Source: Bin22 sp034428635
GTDB taxonomy: Bacteria; Chloroflexota; Dehalococcoidia; Lucifugimonadales; UBA3495
Assembly (NCBI GenBank): GCA_034428635.1
Contig: DAOUHR010000008.1
Coordinates: forward strand, 1-64,000
Reading direction: 5' to 3'
Length of the DNA stretch: 64,000 nucleotides
The first letter of the stretch is position 1; each line of letters begins with the position of its first letter. The notes below the pieces were generated by a model, which saw nothing but the letters and a program-made list of their open reading frames with translations, was not told the DNA's origin and did not search any database. Positions 24,073 to 30,957 of the stretch are shown piece by piece. A program made the translations under genes and the position numbers.

Positions 24073-25857
24073 TTACCAGCCCAGCATAACCGATTCCTTG
24101 CGGGGGTCGGCGCCGCCGTGGTACACGCCGTCGGCGGCGTTGACCAGGATGGGCGTAAATCCGTTGGGCACACCCCACGGGCCGATGACCTTCACCTGGT
24201 GGCCCTTGTCGTTGAGCGCATCCACCACGTCCTGGGAAACCCGGCCTTCCATTTCCAGCAGGTTGGGGTACTCCTCATGGGGCCAGGGAGACTGGGGGAA
24301 GCTGTAGCCGCAGAAGCGGGGGGCTTCCACCGCCTCCTGAACGTTCATCCCGAAATCGATGACATTGCACAGGGTCTGCAGGTTGCTCTGGGGCTGGCTG
24401 TCGCCGCCGGGAGTGCCCAGAGTCATGAAGGGCTCGCCGTCCTTCAGGATTATGAAAGTGCAGGGAGTAGTGCGGGGCCGCTTGCGGGGGGCCAGGCCGT
24501 TAGGGTTGTCTTCGTCCAGCCAGAAGTAGCAACCCCGGCAGTTGGCCAGGATGCCCGTGTCGCCCAGCACCATGCCCTGGGCCAGGGCGCCAAAGCTGCT
24601 AGGGGTGGCGGACACCAGGTTGCCGTCCGAGTCCACGGTGGCGAGGTAGGTGGTGCCGTCGCCGTCGCCGCCCACGGCCATGGGTTCCCGGAATTGCGAG
24701 TTGGCTACCCAGGTCGGGTCCACGGCCAGCATCTGGCGCGGGTCGCCGGGCGGGTAAGCGGCCTGGGCCTTGTCAGGGTCGAGCAGCGTCCGGCGCAGAG
24801 CCGCGTATTCTTTGGACAACAGACCGTCAAATGGCACGTCCACAAATGCAGGGTCGCCGACGTATCGCTCCCGATCGGCAAAGGCCAGCTTCAGGGCCTC
24901 AACCTGCAGGTGAATGGCCTGGGGACTGTTGTGGCCCAGTTCGGCAAGGTTGGAGCCTTCCAGGATGGTCAAGGCCTGCAGCAGGCTGATGCCCTGGGTC
25001 CAGGACCGGTTCGTAAAGACCTGGTAACCGCGATAAGTGATGGAAATGGGTTCTTCCATGGGGGACTCGTACTCAGCAAAGTCCGCCAAGTCGTACAGGC
25101 CGCCCAGATCTTGCAAGGCTTGCACCATGCGGCGGGCCACGTCGCCCTTGTAATAGACGTCGCGAGCAGCCTGGATACCGGTTTCACGAGAACCGCCACC
25201 GGCCAGGGCCTGTTCCTCGGCCTGGACCATCAGGGACAGGGATCGGGCCAGGTCTTCCTGGACGAACAGTGACCCCAGCTCAGGCGGTCGGCCGTTGGGC
25301 AGAAAGACGCGGGCCGAGTCTGGGTTCTGGCGCAGATTGGCCACGCGCTCGGCGGTGGCCACCGTGCGGACGAAAAGCTGGTAAGCGGGGAAGCCCCGGC
25401 CGGCGAAGTGGAGCGCGCTCTCCGCCGCCTGGGCGAAGGACATGGTGCCGTATTCGGACAGCATGGAAAGCAGGGCGGAGATGACGCCGGGGACGGTGGT
25501 GCTGAGAACCCCGGATGGTATTTCGCCCCAGTGTTCCAGGTAGTGGTCGATGGTGGCTCTCTGGGGCGCCCAGCCCTGGCCCACTACAGAGCGTACTTTT
25601 TTGCTGGCGCGATCGTAGAACAGGAAGGCGACCTCGCCGCCCAGGGTATAATGGGCAGTGGGTTCCATAACACCCGCGGCCAGGGCCGAAGCCACCGCTG
25701 CGTCCACCGCGTTGCCCCCCTGCCAGAGAATGCGCATACCCGACTGGGCGGTCAACTGGGTGCCGCCCCCAACCATGCCGCGTGTGCCCCATACCATTGG
25801 CCGGTGCGAGTAGGGGCCCTGGCTGCCTGGCGTGTGGCCGTTGGTAGTAGTTGTCAT
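24073..25857 (-). CDS. ggt: Gamma-glutamyltransferase family protein
   Basis: A 594-residue Ntn-hydrolase precursor. The large-subunit part carries GNAVDAAVASALAAGVMEP, YTLGGEVAFLFYD and VPGVISALLSM. The autocleavage Thr is in DGDGTTYLATVDSDGN, followed by small-subunit motifs LRPRTTP-like (RKRPRTTPCTF), TLGTPGGDSQPQSNLQ and VNAADGVYHGGADPR. It would cleave gamma-glutamyl bonds. No clear signal peptide is visible, so a cytoplasmic location or another amide substrate is possible. The ATG at 25857 follows AGGAG; an in-frame ATG at 25905 lacks a ribosome binding site. Confidence 0.92.
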   Translation of the reverse strand: MTTTTNGHTPGSQGPYSHRPMVWGTRGMVGGGTQLTAQSGMRILWQGGNAVDAAVASALAAGVMEPTAHYTLGGEVAFLFYDRASKKVRSVVGQGWAPQRATIDHYLEHWGEIPSGVLSTTVPGVISALLSMLSEYGTMSFAQAAESALHFAGRGFPAYQLFVRTVATAERVANLRQNPDSARVFLPNGRPPELGSLFVQEDLARSLSLMVQAEEQALAGGGSRETGIQAARDVYYKGDVARRMVQALQDLGGLYDLADFAEYESPMEEPISITYRGYQVFTNRSWTQGISLLQALTILEGSNLAELGHNSPQAIHLQVEALKLAFADRERYVGDPAFVDVPFDGLLSKEYAALRRTLLDPDKAQAAYPPGDPRQMLAVDPTWVANSQFREPMAVGGDGDGTTYLATVDSDGNLVSATPSSFGALAQGMVLGDTGILANCRGCYFWLDEDNPNGLAPRKRPRTTPCTFIILKDGEPFMTLGTPGGDSQPQSNLQTLCNVIDFGMNVQEAVEAPRFCGYSFPQSPWPHEEYPNLLEMEGRVSQDVVDALNDKGHQVKVIGPWGVPNGFTPILVNAADGVYHGGADPRKESVMLGW

Positions 25858-26150
25858 ATTAGTAGCTCCTGGCGCCGGTTGGATGGGGGTTGCCTTTGGG
25901 GGCATCGGGTTGGGGACAGTTTAGTCTGGCGGCAGGCGGGGTGCAACCAGCGGTTTTGGCCGATAGTTCTGTTAGCCGTCATTCACCGAACGCCAAAATT
26001 GCATGAAGATTTCGCCCTGACACGGGAACAAAGGTATCGGTATGTTATGCTGGAATACGGGCAGTTCAAGACCCAGTTTCAATTGTCCGTAGGGGACCCG
26101 AATCCACCAACACCAACCATCCAGTGGTTGTGCAGAAGAGAGGAGGTTTT

Positions 26151-26582
26151 ATGGCTGGATTGAAAAAGCTGGCAGGGGGTTACCTGATGCTGCTTGCCAT
26201 TGTGGTAGCAGTGTTTTTCATCATCAACAACTTCCTTGTGGACGCGATTGATGTTATGCAAGTGTGGCTGGTCCTGGACGTATTTATGCTGATCGGCCTG
26301 GCAATTGGCCTGATTTACAACTATGGCCGAAAGAAGGCAGCGGACGGCGGGAACGACGGGGACGGAGTTACCCGGGGATACTTTGAGGCCAACACCGCCT
26401 TCTTCGTTACGGCGGGGGTCTCCATCCTGTTCTTGCACAACTGGTTTGCCCTGCTGGCAAATGGCAGCAATTACCTGGACGGCAACCACCAGTCGTTGGT
26501 TATCTGGGCGGTGGTGGACACCTTGCTGCCCCTTATCCTTGGAATTACCGGGTGCCACATGTGGAAGAATACAGACGGATAG
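26151..26582 (+). CDS. Small four-helix membrane protein of unknown function
   Basis: I do not recognise a family. The 143-residue protein has a hydrophobic helix at about 9-31, a second at 38-60, a polar loop (RKKAADGGNDGDGVTRG), a third helix around 80-100 (NTAFFVTAGVSILFLHNW) and a fourth near 115-135. The ATG at 26151 follows GAGAGGAGG. It stands alone between gaps. Confidence 0.75.
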   Translation: MAGLKKLAGGYLMLLAIVVAVFFIINNFLVDAIDVMQVWLVLDVFMLIGLAIGLIYNYGRKKAADGGNDGDGVTRGYFEANTAFFVTAGVSILFLHNWFALLANGSNYLDGNHQSLVIWAVVDTLLPLILGITGCHMWKNTDG

Positions 26583-27004
26583 CCGGGCACTTGCAAGACT
26601 CTGGACAGCAGTGCCACCGCTTCAACAAAACAACTGGGAGGCCGCGAGATTCGCGACCTCTCCGTTGTTTGTGCCATGAGTTTACCGGTCAGATTCCGGT
26701 TGCAGGTCGCCGTTATTTGGGGTGGTGCTGCGTCCACTCTTCGTTATCAAGACCCTTGATTAAAGATCCTAAGAATGGGCTGCGATCTGCCTGCAATTTA
26801 GTGACGCCAATCTTCAAATCGATGCAGCGATTACTGGACTTAGAGGCAAAAGAGTCAGCACTCATTATCCAACTGTATCCAAACCGTACTATACTGTCGC
26901 CAAAACTACCGCCAAACGATTGTCTTGAGTCAAGTGTGATTGAAGCTTGCGATTTGGGCCACTGCCGCGCCTAAGGCGCAATCCTCGGACTGAGGTGAAG
27001 CATT
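26583..27004. other. Intergenic region with one hairpin
   Basis: No gene is supported; apart from the hairpin at 26629-26669 no feature is apparent. Confidence 0.5.
26629..26669 (+). terminator. Putative terminator after the membrane protein gene
   Basis: Outer arms AACAAC/GTTGTT, then GGGAGG paired with CCTCTCC, then CGCGA/TCGCG around a GAT loop. It lies 47 nt past the stop at 26582. The following T run is short. Confidence 0.55.
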
Positions 27005-28468
27005 ATGCCAGCACGTACGGGAGCCGAGTACATCAGGGAATTGAAGGACCGTCCCCGGGAGGTGTGGATTGACGGGGAGCGGGTAAAGGACGTAACCACC
27101 CACCCGGCGCTGAAGAACGGCGTCAAGTCCGTGGCCGCCCTTTACGACATGCAACACAATCCGGCGCTGCGGGAAGAGATGACCTTCGCCTCGCCGTCCA
27201 GCGGCGAGGCGGTGGGACTGTCTTTTCTTGTTCCCCAGACGGTAAAAGACCTGGAACGCCGCCGCCAGATGATGACCCGTTGGGCGCAAGCCAGTTGCGG
27301 AATGATGGGCCGGTCTCCGGACTTCTTGAACATCATTTTTTCGTCCTGGGCTGGTGCGTCCGGCTATTTTGCCCAAGACCGCCCGGAGTTCCAGCGGAAC
27401 GTGGAGGACTACCACGAGTTCATCCGGGAAAATGACGTTGCGTTGACTCACGCCCTGGTCAACCTGCAGCGGCGGCGCACACAAAATGCCACCGACACCC
27501 TGAGCGAAGAGGTGGCCCTCACCCTCGTGAAGCAGACGGACGCCGGAATCGTGGTCAAGGGCAGCCGGGTGCTGGCGACCCTGGGGCCCATCTCCGATGA
27601 GATTGCCATCTACCCGGTGGCGTCCCACCGGCTGGCCGACGACGACGGACGGCAGTCCTTCTCATTTTCCATTCCCTGCGATACGCCGGGCGTCAAATTC
27701 CTTTGCCGGGAGAGTTTCGATGTGGGGCGCTCCCACTTCAATCATCCCCTGGGATCCCGCTTTGAGGAAATGGACTCGGTGGTCTTTTTCGATAATGTGT
27801 TTGTGCCCTGGGAGCGAGTGTTCCTGCTGGGAAATGTGGAGCTTTGCAACGGCTACGCCATGGGCACCAGTTCCGATGCCCACACCGGGCACCAGGTGCT
27901 GACCCGCTGCCTGGCCAAGGCCGAGTTCATGCTGGGATTAGCCGACCTGATTGTCGATACTCTGGGCTCCGGGACCATTGCCCACGTCCAAGAGCAGGTG
28001 GCGGAGCTGATCACCCAGCGGGACACGCTGTGGTCCTGCCTGAGGGCCGCCGAGGCGGACGCCAGTCCCAACCGGTGGGGGGTCATGAGTCCCGCGCTGG
28101 CGCCCCTGCGCGCCGGCCGGACGATTTTTGGCCGGTCCATCTACCCGCGGATGGTGGAGATTGTCCAGATGCTGGGCACCAGCAGTTTGATGGCGCTTCC
28201 GGCCGAGGCCGACTTCGATACTGAAATTGCCGCCGAGATCGACCAGTACATGGCTACCGACACCACCAACGCCCGGGACCGGGCCAGGCTCTTTCACCTG
28301 GCGTGGGATGCGTCGTGCAGTTCCTTTAGCGGCCGCCAGGTTTTGTACGAGCGAATGTTTGGGGGGAATCCGGTGCGCAATTCGATGGCGCTCTACAACA
28401 ACTATGACAAGGAGCCGTTCAAGCGAAGGGTACGGGAGTTTCTGGACCTGGAAGATTCCGAGCTTTAG
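27005..28468 (+). CDS. 4-hydroxyphenylacetate 3-monooxygenase (HpaB) family protein
   Basis: A 487-residue flavin-dependent monooxygenase oxygenase component. The family features are the opening RTGAEYIRELKDRPREVWIDGERV, TTHPALKNGVKSVAALYDMQH, the substrate-loop region PRRRTQNAT-like (LQRRRTQNATD), FDNVFVPWERVF and MGTSSDAHTGHQVL. Such enzymes hydroxylate phenols with reduced FAD from a separate reductase (HpaC), which is not present here. With the LigB-type dioxygenase in this window it suggests aromatic compound use. It ends close to tRNA-Asn. Confidence 0.92.
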   Translation: MPARTGAEYIRELKDRPREVWIDGERVKDVTTHPALKNGVKSVAALYDMQHNPALREEMTFASPSSGEAVGLSFLVPQTVKDLERRRQMMTRWAQASCGMMGRSPDFLNIIFSSWAGASGYFAQDRPEFQRNVEDYHEFIRENDVALTHALVNLQRRRTQNATDTLSEEVALTLVKQTDAGIVVKGSRVLATLGPISDEIAIYPVASHRLADDDGRQSFSFSIPCDTPGVKFLCRESFDVGRSHFNHPLGSRFEEMDSVVFFDNVFVPWERVFLLGNVELCNGYAMGTSSDAHTGHQVLTRCLAKAEFMLGLADLIVDTLGSGTIAHVQEQVAELITQRDTLWSCLRAAEADASPNRWGVMSPALAPLRAGRTIFGRSIYPRMVEIVQMLGTSSLMALPAEADFDTEIAAEIDQYMATDTTNARDRARLFHLAWDASCSSFSGRQVLYERMFGGNPVRNSMALYNNYDKEPFKRRVREFLDLEDSEL

Positions 28469-28581
28469 GTGGTTCTCGGACAGGAGTTACGCGGCCGCGC
28501 CAATACCCTTGCCATCAGAGGGTGCCTGAACAGTTCGGAACGCAGAAATAAGAGGGCTTAAGTTACGGGAAAGGGGAGAGG

Positions 28582-28656
28582 TGGCTCCCCAGGCAGGATT
28601 CGAACCTGCGACCTAGCGGTTAACAGCCGCCCGCTCTACCGCTGAGCTACTGGGGA
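28582..28656 (-). tRNA. tRNA-Asn (anticodon GTT), CCA encoded
   Basis: The complete cloverleaf is visible on the minus strand. Acceptor arms TCCCCAG and CTGGGGA pair over 7 bp, with a D arm (GCTC/GAGC) and an anticodon stem with loop CTGTTAA (anticodon GTT). The T arm is GCAGG-TTCGAAT-CCTGC. The discriminator is G, as expected for Asn, and a CCA end is encoded in the genome. Confidence 0.97.
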
Positions 28657-28822
28657 ATGCGGTTGCCGAACCGGCAGACTGGGCCGGGACAGCCTAGAAA
28701 TTCTAGCACCTTCCAAGGTTACTAACAAGCGCATCCTGTAAACGAGGCAGGGCGCCGAGCGAGCAGGACTCGACCCAAGCGGCAGACGTACCGGCTTGCC
28801 CCCCAGTTTCCCCTTCGGCCTC

Positions 28823-28853
28823 AAGAAAAGGAGGGGTCCAAATGGACCCCTCC
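28823..28853 (-). terminator. Intrinsic terminator of hsp20
   Basis: On the minus strand a perfect 10-bp stem GGAGGGGTCC/GGACCCCTCC with an ATTT loop is followed by TTTTCTT. It lies 23 nt past the hsp20 stop. Confidence 0.88.
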
Positions 28854-28875
28854 ACAACCTCGTTACCTCCCGGGG

Positions 28876-29358
28876 CTAGGCTTCGGTCTTTTCCCCTTCA
28901 AGAACCTGGTTATCGCCGCTGACATTGATGGTCAACTGTCGGGCCTGCTTGGCCTCAACCTTGGGGAAGGCGATGGTCAGCACGCCTTGGTCGTAGCTGG
29001 TATTGGCCTTGTCCACGTCCAGGGTGTCGGGCAGGCGCAGAGAACGGTGGAAGGAACCGGTGTGCCGTTCCCGCATCAGGTAGTTGCCCTCCTGACGTTC
29101 GCTTTCACCGGCGCTTTGACCACGAATGGTCAGTACGTCGTTCTCGATGGTCACGTTGAGGTCCGAGGGGTTGACGCCAGGCAGAGAAGCGTGAACCACG
29201 ATGTTGTCCCCCTCCTGCACCACGTCCAGGGGAATGGCCCAGCCTTCCATTTCACCGTTGCCGCCGCCGTTGGGCTGGGAGAAGCCCCGCCACAGGTGGT
29301 CCATATTCTCCTGCATCCGCCGCAATTCAATGAAGGGATCCCATCTTCGCATTACCAT
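28876..29358 (-). CDS. hsp20: Hsp20/alpha-crystallin small heat-shock protein
   Basis: A 160-residue small heat-shock protein. The N-terminal arm begins MVMRRWDPFIELRRMQENMD. The alpha-crystallin domain runs from about 45 to 145 with VVHASLPGVNPSDLNVTIENDVLTIRG and ends in GVLTIAFPKVEAKQARQLTI. Such proteins bind unfolding clients without ATP. The start follows GGAGGAACG. It is transcribed divergently from the dnaJ-like, hspR and clpC genes and has its own promoter and terminator. Confidence 0.95.
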   Translation of the reverse strand: MVMRRWDPFIELRRMQENMDHLWRGFSQPNGGGNGEMEGWAIPLDVVQEGDNIVVHASLPGVNPSDLNVTIENDVLTIRGQSAGESERQEGNYLMRERHTGSFHRSLRLPDTLDVDKANTSYDQGVLTIAFPKVEAKQARQLTINVSGDNQVLEGEKTEA

Positions 29359-29436
29359 AGTCGTTCCTCCTGCTATTGTAGTTTATTGTTGTATTGTAGT
29401 AAGTCTGATATGTTCCATATCAATCTTACGCTGCTG

Positions 29437-29465
29437 ATTCTACATAGTTGAGTGTATCTTGTCAA
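29437..29465 (-). promoter_or_regulatory. hsp20 promoter
   Basis: TTGACA (29460-29465) and TAGAAT (29437-29442) on the minus strand with 17-nt spacing, close to the sigma-70 consensus. A TTGA-N10-TCAA inverted repeat (about 29448-29465) overlaps the spacer and -35 and could be an HspR site, though it does not fit the consensus spacing exactly. Confidence 0.75.
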
Positions 29466-29493
29466 TACTACTATCATACCTTCTTCAATATTC

Positions 29494-29522
29494 TTGACAG
29501 CAAATACTTCTACCAATACAAT
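29494..29522 (+). promoter_or_regulatory. dnaJ-hspR promoter
   Basis: TTGACA (29494-29499), a 17-nt spacer, then TACAAT (29517-29522), a near-consensus sigma-70 promoter 38 nt before the dnaJ-like ATG. It diverges from the hsp20 promoter within a 200-nt AT-rich region. Confidence 0.78.
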
Positions 29523-29560
29523 ATCACTATCAAGGCAACCACCCATAAGAGGTTTCCCGT

Positions 29561-30484
29561 ATGCCGTCAAACTACTATGAACTGCTGGGAGTGGCCCGGG
29601 ACGCTACCGACAAGGATATCCGTCAGGCCTACCGGAAACTGGCCCGCCAGTACCATCCCGACGTTAACCCGGGCGACTCCGGCGCCGAAGAAAAGTTCAA
29701 GCAAATAAATGAGGCCCACGGCGTCCTGTCCGACGCCGACAAGCGCCGCAAGTACGACAAATACGGCGACCGCTGGACGAACGCCGACGAGATCGAACAG
29801 GCCGAAGCCCAGGCCCGCAGCCGGGGCAGGGGACGGGGCGGATTCCATTCCTACACCGACTACTTCACCGGCGGCGACTTTGGGGGCCACAACGGGGTCA
29901 ACTTAGACCTGGGCGGCTTTGGCTCGGACGACCCGTTCGACCGGTTGTTCAACAACTTTGGCGGAGACCGCGGCGTCCCCCGCCACGCGCCGGCCGAGTA
30001 CCAGGTGGATATTACCCTGGCCGAGGCCGCCGAGGGCGCTACCAGGATGGTGAACCTGCCCGACGGCCGGCGCCTGGAAGTCAAGGTTCCCGCCGGCGTC
30101 GATACCGGTTCCCGGGTGCACATACCCGCAGGCGGCGGCGATGGAGACTTTTACCTGGCCGTCACCGTGATTGACCATCCCCGGTTTGAACGCAAGGGCA
30201 GGGACCTTTACTCCGAGGTGGAAGTGCCGGTGGATGACCTGGCCCTGGGGGCCGAGGTTACTGTGCCCACCCTGACCGGGCGGGTGGCGTTGACCATTCC
30301 CCCGGCCACCCAGAACGGCCGCCGGTTCCGCATGGCCGGCCAGGGCATGCCGGAACTGAACAAGTCGGACAGCAAGGGCAGCCTGTACACGACGGTCAAG
30401 GCCGTGCTGCCGGCTAACCCGGGACCGGAAGAAGTGGAACTGTTCCGCAAACTCAGGGAACTGCGGACCGGCGAGAGGGTATAG
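29561..30484 (+). CDS. DnaJ-like co-chaperone without zinc finger (CbpA type)
   Basis: A 307-residue J-domain protein. The J domain is at 1-66 with the HPD triad in RKLARQYHPDVNPG. A Gly-rich linker (about 85-130) follows, then C-terminal substrate-binding domains (DITLAEAAEGATRMVNLPDGRRLEV, VPTLTGRVALTIPPATQNGRRFRM). The four Cys-x2-Cys-x-Gly-x-Gly zinc motifs of DnaJ are absent, as in CbpA. It stimulates an Hsp70, but no dnaK or grpE is in this window. hspR follows after 2 nt. Confidence 0.93.
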   Translation: MPSNYYELLGVARDATDKDIRQAYRKLARQYHPDVNPGDSGAEEKFKQINEAHGVLSDADKRRKYDKYGDRWTNADEIEQAEAQARSRGRGRGGFHSYTDYFTGGDFGGHNGVNLDLGGFGSDDPFDRLFNNFGGDRGVPRHAPAEYQVDITLAEAAEGATRMVNLPDGRRLEVKVPAGVDTGSRVHIPAGGGDGDFYLAVTVIDHPRFERKGRDLYSEVEVPVDDLALGAEVTVPTLTGRVALTIPPATQNGRRFRMAGQGMPELNKSDSKGSLYTTVKAVLPANPGPEEVELFRKLRELRTGERV

Positions 30485-30486
30485 AC

Positions 30487-30840
30487 ATGGTTTACGAGAG
30501 GAATCATTCCGACGAGCCCTGTTTCGTCATCAGCATCGCGGCACGCATGGTTGGCCTGCACGCCCAGACCCTGCGCTACTACGAACGGGTCGGGCTCATC
30601 TGGCCCTCTCGCTCCAACGGGCGGCAGCGCCTTTATTCCGAGGCGGACATTGAACGTCTGCGCCGCATCAAGACCTTTACGGAGGACATGGGCGTGAACC
30701 TGGCCGGGGCCGAGGTCGCCCTGAAGCTGATGGCCCGTATCGAGGAACTGGAACGGGAGGTCAGGAGCCTGAACGCCATCATCGACGAACTGCAACAGCA
30801 GGGATCCCCGGGGGCGGACAGGGTACGACGACAAGTATAA
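30487..30840 (+). CDS. hspR: HspR heat-shock repressor (MerR family)
   Basis: A 117-residue MerR-type regulator. The winged helix-turn-helix is FVISIAARMVGLHAQTLRYYE with the next segment RVGLIWPSRSNGRQRLYSEADIERLRRI. A coiled-coil tail follows (ALKLMARIEELEREVRSLNAIIDELQ). HspR typically binds HAIR operators near heat-shock genes with DnaK as co-repressor. Its place between a J-protein and clpC matches that role. Confidence 0.92.
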   Translation: MVYERNHSDEPCFVISIAARMVGLHAQTLRYYERVGLIWPSRSNGRQRLYSEADIERLRRIKTFTEDMGVNLAGAEVALKLMARIEELEREVRSLNAIIDELQQQGSPGADRVRRQV

Positions 30841-30859
30841 GAACGCGCCAGAAATAATT

Positions 30860-30880
30860 CTTGCACTATTTCTTATCAAG
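30860..30880 (+). promoter_or_regulatory. HAIR-like HspR operator upstream of clpC
   Basis: CTTGCAC-N7-TATCAAG has the outer CTTG/CAAG half-sites and the exact 21-nt geometry of the HspR-associated inverted repeat (CTTGAGT-N7-ACTCAAG), although the inner bases differ. It lies 78 nt before the clpC ATG. Confidence 0.55.
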
Positions 30881-30957
30881 AGGTACGCCGCCAGCTTAGC
30901 TACCCGAAGCGACGGATGGTTGTCAGGCGGGCGTAACCGGGAGATGAGACTATCACA

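Noticed and set aside
23971..25272. 433-codon plus-strand frame opposite gamma-glutamyltransferase
   Set aside because: Its translation is Gly/Val/His-rich without motifs; the minus-strand Ntn-hydrolase is unambiguous.
28582..28656. tRNA-Sec
   Set aside because: The arm lengths are those of an ordinary tRNA and the anticodon is GTT (Asn), not TCA.
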